NCBI RefSeq assembly: GCF_003323745.1
Contig: NZ_QOIL01000006.1
Location: 310,001 to 374,000, forward strand
Origin: Sphaerisporangium album
GTDB taxonomy: Bacteria > Actinomycetota > Actinomycetes > Streptosporangiales > Streptosporangiaceae
Direction of reading: 5' to 3'
DNA: 64,000 nucleotides
Every line of letters starts with the position of its first letter. The first letter of the stretch is position 1. Below are positions 26,114 to 33,289 of the stretch, piece after piece. The translations under genes were made by a program, and so were the position numbers. The notes beneath the pieces were generated by a model. The model was not told where the DNA came from. It was given only the letters and a program-made list of their open reading frames with translations, and made no database searches.

Positions 26114-27373
26114 GTGAGTAGGTTCCGGCGCGTGCGAGACGAGGCCCCGCTGCGGCGGACGACGACAGGCGCGGCACTGGGCATGACGTACATCTGGCTC
26201 GCCACCAGAGTGCTGCTCCTGCTCATGGTGCTCGACGTCGTGCCGCTGTTCCGCAGCGTGAGCTGGGACGTCGTCGGGGTCTACCACGGCTGGCACGAGA
26301 CCATGCTCGCGGGCGGCTTCCCGGTCGAGGACGTCACCTGGCAGTACCCCCCGGCCGCCGCGCTGATCATCCTCGCCCCGTCGATGCTGCCCTTCAGCTA
26401 TCTCGGCGGCTTCCTGGTCATCACGGTCGCCTTCGACGCGCTGACGATGGCGTCGCTGGTCCGCGCGGCAGCCGCGGGCGAGGGGCGCGGCCGGGCGGGG
26501 GCGTGGGTGTGGCTGCTCGGCGTGCCGCTGCTCGGGCCGGTGGTCTACGCGCGGTTCGACCTGCTGGTGGCGGCGCTGGCCGTGTCCGGCCTGTTGCAGC
26601 TGAACGCGTCCGCGTGGCGCGGGGGGCTGTCGTTCGGCGTCGCGGCCGGTCTCAAGTTGTGGCCCGCGCTGGCGCTGATCGGCGTCCCGCGCGGCAGGGC
26701 GACGCGCATGGCGCTCGTCGGGGCCGTCGCGGGCGCCGCCGTCTCGACGCTGCTGATGCTGCTCGCCCTGGACGGGGGCCTGGACTTCGTCACCGCGCAG
26801 CAGGACCGCGGGGTGGAGGTCGAGTCGGTGTGGGCGCTGGGCTTCCACGTGGCCCGCTGGTTCGGCTGGCCGGGCGTGGTGAGCTACAACTACGGCTCGA
26901 TGGAGATGCTCGGCCCGTACGTCGACACGGTCGGCCGGGTCTCGCTGGCGGCCACGCTGCTCTGCCTGTGCTGGCTGCTCTACTGGCGTTACCGTGCCCG
27001 GACGTGGAGCGACGCCACGCCGTACGACGCCGCGTGCGCCGCCGTGCTCCTGTTCGTGGTCACCAGCCGGGTGATCAGCCCGCAGTACCTGGTGTGGCTG
27101 GTGGGCCTGACCGCCGCCTGCCTGACCGTGCGCGCGTCCACCCAGCGTCCGGTGGCGGTGCTGGTGCTCGCGGCGACGGCGGTCACCATGATCGAGTTCC
27201 CCGAGCTGTTCGACGACGTCCAGAAGAGCACCGCGCTCGGGGTGACGGTGCTGCTCGTACGCAACGGCCTGCTGGTGGCGGCGGCCGTCCTGTCCTGCCT
27301 GCGGTTGTGGCGGGCGACCGTCCCGCGGCCGCTGGCGGCAGGCCAGTACGACCCCGGCCTCTCACCGGCCTGA
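26114..27373 (+). CDS. GT87-family integral membrane mannosyltransferase-like protein
   Basis: A 419-residue polytopic membrane protein (about 9-10 helices). It has the GT-C signature of DUF2029/GT87 polyprenol-phosphate-mannose-dependent alpha-mannosyltransferases: acidic loop after the first helix (SWDVVGVYHGW), DVTWQYPPAAAL, YARFDLLVAALAV, AAGLKLWPALAL and VTSRVISPQYLVWL. It would transfer a sugar from a polyprenyl-phosphate donor on the outer face of the membrane. The GTG at 26114 directly abuts GAGG; a GTG at 26132 is possible. It is followed by the phosphoribosyl-prenyl synthase and DUF2079 genes, consistent with envelope glycan synthesis. Confidence 0.8.
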   Translation: MSRFRRVRDEAPLRRTTTGAALGMTYIWLATRVLLLLMVLDVVPLFRSVSWDVVGVYHGWHETMLAGGFPVEDVTWQYPPAAALIILAPSMLPFSYLGGFLVITVAFDALTMASLVRAAAAGEGRGRAGAWVWLLGVPLLGPVVYARFDLLVAALAVSGLLQLNASAWRGGLSFGVAAGLKLWPALALIGVPRGRATRMALVGAVAGAAVSTLLMLLALDGGLDFVTAQQDRGVEVESVWALGFHVARWFGWPGVVSYNYGSMEMLGPYVDTVGRVSLAATLLCLCWLLYWRYRARTWSDATPYDAACAAVLLFVVTSRVISPQYLVWLVGLTAACLTVRASTQRPVAVLVLAATAVTMIEFPELFDDVQKSTALGVTVLLVRNGLLVAAAVLSCLRLWRATVPRPLAAGQYDPGLSPA

Positions 27374-27459
27374 CCAGGAGGAATCCCCTCGCATGACGTA
27401 TCCAGACCAGTCGATATAACAGCTCAATTGAATGTTAATCTTGACGTTCCTCCCTGGTC
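27372..27459 (+). promoter_or_regulatory. Leader with mini-ORF and long inverted repeat upstream of the UbiA-type gene
   Basis: GACCAGGAGGAA (27372-27383) and TTCCTCCCTGGTC (27447-27459) are complementary except for one bulged base. The left arm holds an AGGAGGA ribosome site (27376-27382). Ten bases later an ATG (27393) opens an eight-codon ORF, MTYPDQSI, ending TAA at 27417-27419. The loop is A/T-rich (CTCAATTGAATGTTAATC). Folding would hide the ribosome site of the mini-ORF. Layout is attenuator-like; function inferred. Confidence 0.4.
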
Positions 27460-27527
27460 GCGGGGCACTGACTAGCGTCGCTGGACGGCCCACGTGGGAG
27501 CCGACGACCTCAGGGAGACCGACATCC

Positions 27528-28412
27528 GTGGGCGTGACCCAGATCGGACCGAACGCCGCGGGAACCTCCCTCGCGGCCGGTCTGCTGCGCACGGCCCGTC
27601 CGAAGCAGTGGTCCAAGAACCTCCTGGTCGCGGCGGCCCCCGTCGCGGCCGGGACGTACGACGCCGGGACGCTGCGCGGCACCGGCGCGGCCTTCGTGAC
27701 CTTCAGTGTGGCGGCGTCGGCGGTGTACTTCCTCAACGACGTCATCGACGTGCGCAAGGACCGCCTCCATCCGGTACGGCGGCTGCGGCCGATCGCCGCC
27801 GGGACCGTTCCCGAACGGCTCGCGCTCGTCTGCGCCGCCGTCCTCGCCCTCGCCGCGCTCGGCCTCGCCGCCGCGTGGCGCCCGCAGGCCGCCGGGGTGA
27901 TCGGCATATACCTGCTGGTCAACACCCTGTACTGCCTGAAGCTCAAGCACGTCGTGATCGTCGAGTTGGCCACCGTGGCGAGCGGATTCCTGCTGCGGGC
28001 GGTGTTCGGCGGGGTGATGGCCGGCCTGCCGCTGTCGCAGTGGTTCCTCATCGTGGTCGGGGCGGCCGCTCTATTCATGGTGGCGGGCAAGCGGTTCTCC
28101 GAGCTGGCGCTGCTCGGCCCGAAGGCCACCGCCACCCGGCCGGGGCTCGAACACTACTCGGCCGACTACCTGCGGTTCGTCTGGCAGGCGTCCGGGACGG
28201 TGGCGATGACGACCTACTGCCTGTGGGCGTTCGAGTTACCCGGCCGTCAGCTCACCGTCGTCCCCCTCGCCCTGGCGTTCCTGCGGTACGGCTGGCACGT
28301 GGACCGGGGTGAGGCGGGCGAGCCGGAGGCCGTCGTGCTGCGCGACCCGTGGCTGCTCGGGCTCGCCGCCGTGTGGATCGTTCTCTTCGTGGCCGGGACC
28401 GCCCGTGGCTGA
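27528..28412 (+). CDS. Decaprenyl-phosphate phosphoribosyltransferase-like UbiA-family prenyltransferase
   Basis: A 294-residue UbiA-superfamily membrane enzyme with about eight helices. The first Asp-rich motif is NDVIDVRKDRLHP (starting N70), and RTARPKQWSKNLLV near the N-terminus is the signature of the DPPR-synthase (UbiA/Rv3806c-like) branch. It would join phosphoribosyl pyrophosphate to polyprenyl phosphate, the first step to polyprenyl-phosphoryl pentose donors. The GTG at 27528 is chosen because AGGGAG lies ten bases upstream; the frame is open further but unsupported. It overlaps the DUF2079 gene by eight bases. In genera lacking arabinogalactan the pentose product may feed other envelope glycans. 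Confidence 0.85.
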   Translation: MGVTQIGPNAAGTSLAAGLLRTARPKQWSKNLLVAAAPVAAGTYDAGTLRGTGAAFVTFSVAASAVYFLNDVIDVRKDRLHPVRRLRPIAAGTVPERLALVCAAVLALAALGLAAAWRPQAAGVIGIYLLVNTLYCLKLKHVVIVELATVASGFLLRAVFGGVMAGLPLSQWFLIVVGAAALFMVAGKRFSELALLGPKATATRPGLEHYSADYLRFVWQASGTVAMTTYCLWAFELPGRQLTVVPLALAFLRYGWHVDRGEAGEPEAVVLRDPWLLGLAAVWIVLFVAGTARG

Positions 28413-30000
28413 GCGTACGACGCCCGGCCCGTCCACGGCCGGCCGGACGACGCCGGAACCGCCGGCGGCCAGGCCGCGCCTTCTCGCGGGACGGACCGCC
28501 GCCAGGCGCCTGCTGCTCCGGGCCCGCACGCTGGTCGGCGCCGTCCCCCGCCCCTCGGCGCGTGCCCGGCACGTGACCGCGCTGACGGCGCTCGTCCTGG
28601 CCGCCACGTGGGCGTACGCGCGGCTCGGCCTGGTCAGGTACGACCTGTACCGGGCGACGAGCCTGGACCTGACGCTCTTCGACCAGATGGTCCGGGGGTT
28701 CGCCCACTTCAGTGCGCCGACGAGCCCCCTGCGGGGGTTCACCCTCGACAAGGGCATGGACTTCAACCAGCTCGGCGAGCACTTCTCCCCGATCCTGGCG
28801 TTGCTGGCCCCCCTGTACTGGATCCACGACGGCCCCGAGACGCTGATCGTGGCCCAGGCGGCGCTGTTCGCGCTGGCGGTCCCGCCCCTGTGGGTGTTCG
28901 CCCGCCGCGCGCTCGGCACGACGGCGGGCGCCTACTTCGTGGTCGTCGCCTACGCCGTCTCCTGGCCCGTGGCGCGGGCGATGAACTTCGACTTCCACGA
29001 GGTGGCCTTCGTCCCGCTCATCACCGCCGTCATGATCGAGCGGTTCAGCGCGGGCCGACACGGCCACGTCCTCACGGCGGCGGCGGCACTCCTGCTGGTC
29101 AAGGAGGACATGGGGCTCATGGTCGCCGGTTTCGGCGCCTTCGCCCTGGTGCGGGGACGCCGCTTCGACGGCATCGCGTACATCCTGGGCGGGCTGGGCT
29201 ACACCCTGTACGCCCGGAGCCTCATGATCCCGGGCGTCGGCGGCGATCCGGAGATGTACTGGGCCTACGGGCAGTTCGGCCCGGACATCCCGCACGCGGC
29301 GGTCAAGGCCGTCTCCGATCCGCTGACCGTGATCGGCACGCTGTTCAGCCCGCAGGTGAAGATCGACACGTGGGGTTTCCTGCTGTGGCCGTCGCTGATG
29401 CTGTGCCTGTTCTCCCCGCTCTTCCTGATGGCGCTGCCGCAGTTGCTGGAACGGATGCTGTCGGACCGGCTGCACTGGTGGATCACCGACTTCCACCACA
29501 GCGCCTTCACCGTCGTGATCCTGCTGTGCGCGGGCACCGACGGGGCCGTCCGGCTGGGCCGCCGGCTGCGGCGGCACCATGACGGCCTGGAGGAGCGGCA
29601 CACCGCGCTGGTCTGGGCGGCGGGCGTGTGCGTGGTCGCGCTCACGCTCGTCCCGCGCTTCCCGTTCGACCAGCTCATCCGGCCCGAGTTCTACGACAGA
29701 CACCCGGACGTGGTCGCGGCCGACGAGGCGGTCAAGGCCGTGCCGTCCGGAGTGGTGGTGGAGGCCGTCAACCACGTCGGCCCGCACCTGTCCGCCCGGA
29801 CGACGGTCCTGCTCTGGGAGGACAAGCCGCCCGTGGCGCCGTGGATCGTCGCAGACACGGCGCGCGTCTCCCATCCTTGGGGGTCCCCCGACCGGCAGCG
29901 GCAGCGGGTGGACGAGCTGAAACTGCTCGGCTACCAGGTCGTCTTCGACCGCGAGGGTTATGTGGTACTGCACCGCCCCGGCGCCGCGCCCCCCTCCTGA
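28405..30000 (+). CDS. DUF2079 polytopic membrane protein (GT-C-like)
   Basis: A 531-residue DUF2079 membrane protein. After a Pro/Arg-rich N-terminus come multiple helices and the family signatures SLDLTLFDQMVRGFAHFS, HFSPILALLAPLYW, FHEVAFVPLITAV and LLLVKEDMGLMVAG. GT-C glycosyltransferases share this arrangement of acidic residues in outer loops (DLTLFDQ; KEDMG), so a membrane glycosyltransferase role is suspected but unproven. The GTG at 28405 overlaps the previous stop. The gene ends seven bases from the oppositely oriented methyltransferase gene. Confidence 0.78.
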   Translation: MAERTTPGPSTAGRTTPEPPAARPRLLAGRTAARRLLLRARTLVGAVPRPSARARHVTALTALVLAATWAYARLGLVRYDLYRATSLDLTLFDQMVRGFAHFSAPTSPLRGFTLDKGMDFNQLGEHFSPILALLAPLYWIHDGPETLIVAQAALFALAVPPLWVFARRALGTTAGAYFVVVAYAVSWPVARAMNFDFHEVAFVPLITAVMIERFSAGRHGHVLTAAAALLLVKEDMGLMVAGFGAFALVRGRRFDGIAYILGGLGYTLYARSLMIPGVGGDPEMYWAYGQFGPDIPHAAVKAVSDPLTVIGTLFSPQVKIDTWGFLLWPSLMLCLFSPLFLMALPQLLERMLSDRLHWWITDFHHSAFTVVILLCAGTDGAVRLGRRLRRHHDGLEERHTALVWAAGVCVVALTLVPRFPFDQLIRPEFYDRHPDVVAADEAVKAVPSGVVVEAVNHVGPHLSARTTVLLWEDKPPVAPWIVADTARVSHPWGSPDRQRQRVDELKLLGYQVVFDREGYVVLHRPGAAPPS

Positions 30001-30007
30001 CGCGGCG

Positions 30008-30877
30008 TCACGCCGTCCGGGTGGCGACCAGGGTGAAGGTGAGCAGCGCGAGGTCCTCGGCGTCGCGGTACGGGCGGGAGAGCCCGGAGCGGGCCCAGTC
30101 GACGTACGCGGGCGGGGCCACCAGCACGGGCACCAGCCGGGCGTCCCACCCGGTCGCGACGGCCGCGGCGAGGTAGTCCGCGGCGCGCAGCCGGTTGGGG
30201 ATGCCGGGGAAGCTCATCAGCCGGTACAGCCATCCCGGGTACCGCAGCATGTTGAGCGGGTCGCGGGGACGGATGCCGCGCATGTGCACCATCCCGTCGA
30301 TGTGATGGCACATGACCCCTCCGGGCGCGACGAGTTCGGCGAGGCGGGCGAACGTGCCGGGGACGTCGTCGAAGTGTTCCAGGGCCGCGTTGCTGAGCAC
30401 CAGGTCGAATGGCCCCTCGACGCCGGGCATCGCCGGATATTTCGTGACGTGGTAGCCGATCCGGCCGGTGTCCACCGGCTCGCCGAGCCGGCGGCCGAGC
30501 TCCTCGTAGAACGCCGGGTTCGTCCCCGTCGCGAGGGGGAACAGGTCCGCCGCCGTGTACGACGCGGCCCCCCGCGACAGCAGGACCGCGCCCGTGCCGA
30601 GGTCGGGGCCCGGCCCGAGCTCCAGCACCCTGCGCCCGCCGACGTCGAGGTCGCCGTCCTTGACCCACTGGTCGACCACGCCGAGGACGTAGTCGACGCT
30701 GCGGCCGACCTCGTCGGTCGTGAACGGGCGGGGCGTGCGGTACCCGCGCAGCCGGTGCCGCACCGCGTTCGCCAGGCCCATCGCGAGCCCGGCGGCCCAC
30801 CACGCGGCCCGCGACCCGCCGACGACCATGCCCGGAGCTCCCGGGCCCGGCCCGCGCTCGGGTGCGTCTGAGGTCAT
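30008..30877 (-). CDS. Class I SAM-dependent methyltransferase
   Basis: A 289-residue methyltransferase with SAM motif I VLELGPGPDLGTGAVLL, a motif II-like AADLFPL, and FDLVLSNAALEHFDDVPGTF before the motif III hydrophobic strand. A Gly-rich N-terminal segment and a hydrophobic patch WWAAGLAMGLANAV suggest membrane association. ATG 30877 follows GGGGGA; the longer frame is Pro/Arg noise. The substrate is unknown, but the setting among glycan genes suggests a sugar or surface-component methylation. It is downstream of the Ig-repeat gene (28-base gap), so it may be the last gene of the pst-linked operon. Confidence 0.82.
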   Translation of the reverse strand: MTSDAPERGPGPGAPGMVVGGSRAAWWAAGLAMGLANAVRHRLRGYRTPRPFTTDEVGRSVDYVLGVVDQWVKDGDLDVGGRRVLELGPGPDLGTGAVLLSRGAASYTAADLFPLATGTNPAFYEELGRRLGEPVDTGRIGYHVTKYPAMPGVEGPFDLVLSNAALEHFDDVPGTFARLAELVAPGGVMCHHIDGMVHMRGIRPRDPLNMLRYPGWLYRLMSFPGIPNRLRAADYLAAAVATGWDARLVPVLVAPPAYVDWARSGLSRPYRDAEDLALLTFTLVATRTA

Positions 30878-30905
30878 GGAAGTCCCCCGTATTCTGTCGC
30901 GGCGG

Positions 30906-33275
30906 TCACGGGGCGGTGGGGCGGGTGCGGCCCCACGCCTCCGCGACGGTCGCGGGGTCGGTGACGGTCGCCTGGCCACGGGCCATGGCGAGCGCGGCGA
31001 GGAAGTCGTCGAGGCAGTACGCCTCGGGGCCGCCGGTCCAGTGGGTGCGCCAGTCGGAGCCGGTGCAGTCCCACGACTCGCCCTGCCCCTGGTTCACGAT
31101 CCGCTTGCCGCGCATGAACCTGTACGCCTGCAACGACCGCCACGTGCCGGGGTAGCCCCTGAGGAACTCCCCCAGCTTGTCCGGGGCGGCGTAGGTGTAG
31201 TTGTTGCCGTCGGTCGGGCTCGGCACCCACTTGGCGCACAGCTTCGTGGTGTCGTTGCACCGGCCTCCCGGGATGCTCCAGGTGTTCTGGAACCACGGCC
31301 CGGCCACACCGCCCGGCGCGCCCGGGGGCTTGTTGAAACCGGTGCCGTACTTGCGGCCGAAGGCGAAGCAGGTGGAGACGACGTCCTGCTGGATCTGCGC
31401 GGTCAGCTTGTCGTTGGGGTACACGAACAGCCCCCACGCCCGGTCGTGGCCATGGCTTTCGAGCGCGCCCAGCGAGCCGCACGACTCGTCGCGCTGCTCC
31501 TGCGGGGTCAGGCTCGTCATGTCGCGGTAGCCGGCGCCGTGGCTGACGAAGCTCCAGCCGTCCTCGTCGCGCAGCGTGGCGAGGTCGGCCCAGTTCGCGT
31601 AGCCGATCATGTCCAGGCACTGCCGGCCCTGGTCCAGGGCCCGGTTGACCACGACCGTGCCGGTGCCCGTGAACCCGCTCGCCTTGAACAGGCGGGCGGA
31701 CTCCCGCAACGGCACGGCGGCGCGCAGCGGCCGGCAGGCCCCGTCCGTCGCGGACCACTGCGTGCGGGACATGAGCAGGCTGACGTACCTGCCCGCCGTC
31801 CCGGGGTCGTGGTCGAAGCTCTGCCAGCGCGTGAGCTCCTTGTTCGCGGTGTCCACGATCCTGGCCGCGAGGACGTAGTGACCGGCGGCGGGCGCGCGCC
31901 ACGTGTGGGACCAGTTCTCTCCGGTCAGCGTCGCGGGGGCCCAGAGGGCGTTGTTGCCCCAGGTCCCGTTCGCCTGCCACCACTTCCCCGTGTCCAGGTT
32001 CTCCACCCCGATGACGACCTTGGCGACGGCGACGTCGTCGGTCGCGGTGCCGCGCATCTGGATGTCGGGCGAGGTGTAGCCCTGGCTTCCGACCGGGCTG
32101 GTCACCGTCCCCCCGGGCGGCGCGCCGTCGGGGCCGGGCGGGACGACGGAGAAGGCCTGCCAGGGGTGCGCGGTGTCCACCAGGCCCGTCGCGTCGACGG
32201 ACAGCACCGAAAGGCCGTAGTCGCCCGTGGCGGGTGGCGTCCAGGTGTAGGTCCAGCCGGTCTCCGTGAACGACAGCTGCCCGGACGCCGACGCCTGCCA
32301 GGGCTTGCCGTTGAGCGGCCCGGTCAGCGGCACCGTCCGGTCCTGGTAGGCGCCCCAGGTGCCGTCGTCGCGCCACCAGAGCCTGCTGGTCCTGTCCATG
32401 ATGGCCACGCGGACGGAGGCGACGCCGCGGTTGTCGCTCGCGGTGCCGGTCCAGGTGATCCGTTGCCCGGCCGGGTGGGTGGCCTGCCCCGCGGCCGCGG
32501 TGACCGCGGGCGGGGCCGCGTCCGTTCTCAGCAGGATTCCGGGCGACGGGACGGTGACGCCCTGTGCGTTCCGGATTCTGACGCTGACCCAGAAGTCCCC
32601 CTCGCGCGGGGGTGTCCAGTCGTAGGTCCAGGTCACCCTGGCCGCGCCCGGCGCGTCGAGGGTCACGGGGAGCGCCTCGAACGCCCCCCAGGTGCCGTCG
32701 GCGTGCCAGAACGTCCCGGCCGCCGCGTCGAAGATGGTCAGCGCGGCCCAGGTCACCCCGCCGGCCGCCTGGCCTGCCCCGCGCATCGTCGTCTTCGCGC
32801 CGACCCGCGCGATCGCGCCGGCGGAGGGCTCGGTGACGACCCCCGCCGGGTCGGCCAGGGCCGCGGGCAGGTCCACGACGGTGAAGCGCCGGTAGGGCAG
32901 GGTGGTGTCGACGGAGCCGTCGGCGGCGACCGCCTTGGCCTGGACGAGGTAGTCGCCGGGTTCGGGGGCCTGCCAGGTGAAGCTCCACGAGCCGCCGTCG
33001 AGGGACGCCTCCTGGCCCTGGTAGTCGCCCCACGTGCCGTCCGAGTGCCACCAGACGTTGCCGACGCGGTCGGAGACGGCGACCACCATCCTGGCGGCGC
33101 CGCTGAGCGTGCCGCGGAAGGTGATCGGCGCGCGGGTGTACAGGACGCCGTCGGCGGAGGGCTCGCCGATCGTGCCGGACGGGGCCGCCGCGGCGGGCGC
33201 GGCGGCCGTCGTGACCAGTCCGGCGGCTAGCACCAAGAGGGCGGCCAGGCCGGTGAGCAGTCGTCGGACGTTCAT
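30906..33275 (-). CDS. Secreted protein with four Ig-like repeats and a deacetylase-like C-terminal domain
   Basis: 789 residues. A signal peptide (MNVRRLLTGLAALLVLAAGL, then ALA-type cleavage near residue 32) is followed by four beta-sandwich repeats of about 105-125 residues. Each carries the same hallmark: WWHSDGTWGDYQ, FWHADGTWGAFE, WWRDDGTWGAYQ and WWQANGTWGNNA, and each ends in a GDY/GHY strand (EPGDYLVQAKA; ATGDYGLSVLS). The last 280 residues differ: ANWADLATLRDEDGWSFVSHGAGYRDM and WGLFVYPND are reminiscent of a NodB-type polysaccharide-deacetylase barrel, though metal ligands are not clear. It lies 14 bases after the Q/N-rich PstS gene, so it is probably co-expressed with the pst operon. 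A cell-surface glycan-binding or -modifying role is inferred. Confidence 0.7.
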   Translation of the reverse strand: MNVRRLLTGLAALLVLAAGLVTTAAAPAAAAPSGTIGEPSADGVLYTRAPITFRGTLSGAARMVVAVSDRVGNVWWHSDGTWGDYQGQEASLDGGSWSFTWQAPEPGDYLVQAKAVAADGSVDTTLPYRRFTVVDLPAALADPAGVVTEPSAGAIARVGAKTTMRGAGQAAGGVTWAALTIFDAAAGTFWHADGTWGAFEALPVTLDAPGAARVTWTYDWTPPREGDFWVSVRIRNAQGVTVPSPGILLRTDAAPPAVTAAAGQATHPAGQRITWTGTASDNRGVASVRVAIMDRTSRLWWRDDGTWGAYQDRTVPLTGPLNGKPWQASASGQLSFTETGWTYTWTPPATGDYGLSVLSVDATGLVDTAHPWQAFSVVPPGPDGAPPGGTVTSPVGSQGYTSPDIQMRGTATDDVAVAKVVIGVENLDTGKWWQANGTWGNNALWAPATLTGENWSHTWRAPAAGHYVLAARIVDTANKELTRWQSFDHDPGTAGRYVSLLMSRTQWSATDGACRPLRAAVPLRESARLFKASGFTGTGTVVVNRALDQGRQCLDMIGYANWADLATLRDEDGWSFVSHGAGYRDMTSLTPQEQRDESCGSLGALESHGHDRAWGLFVYPNDKLTAQIQQDVVSTCFAFGRKYGTGFNKPPGAPGGVAGPWFQNTWSIPGGRCNDTTKLCAKWVPSPTDGNNYTYAAPDKLGEFLRGYPGTWRSLQAYRFMRGKRIVNQGQGESWDCTGSDWRTHWTGGPEAYCLDDFLAALAMARGQATVTDPATVAEAWGRTRPTAP

Positions 33276-33289
33276 GTGGTGCGCCGGTC

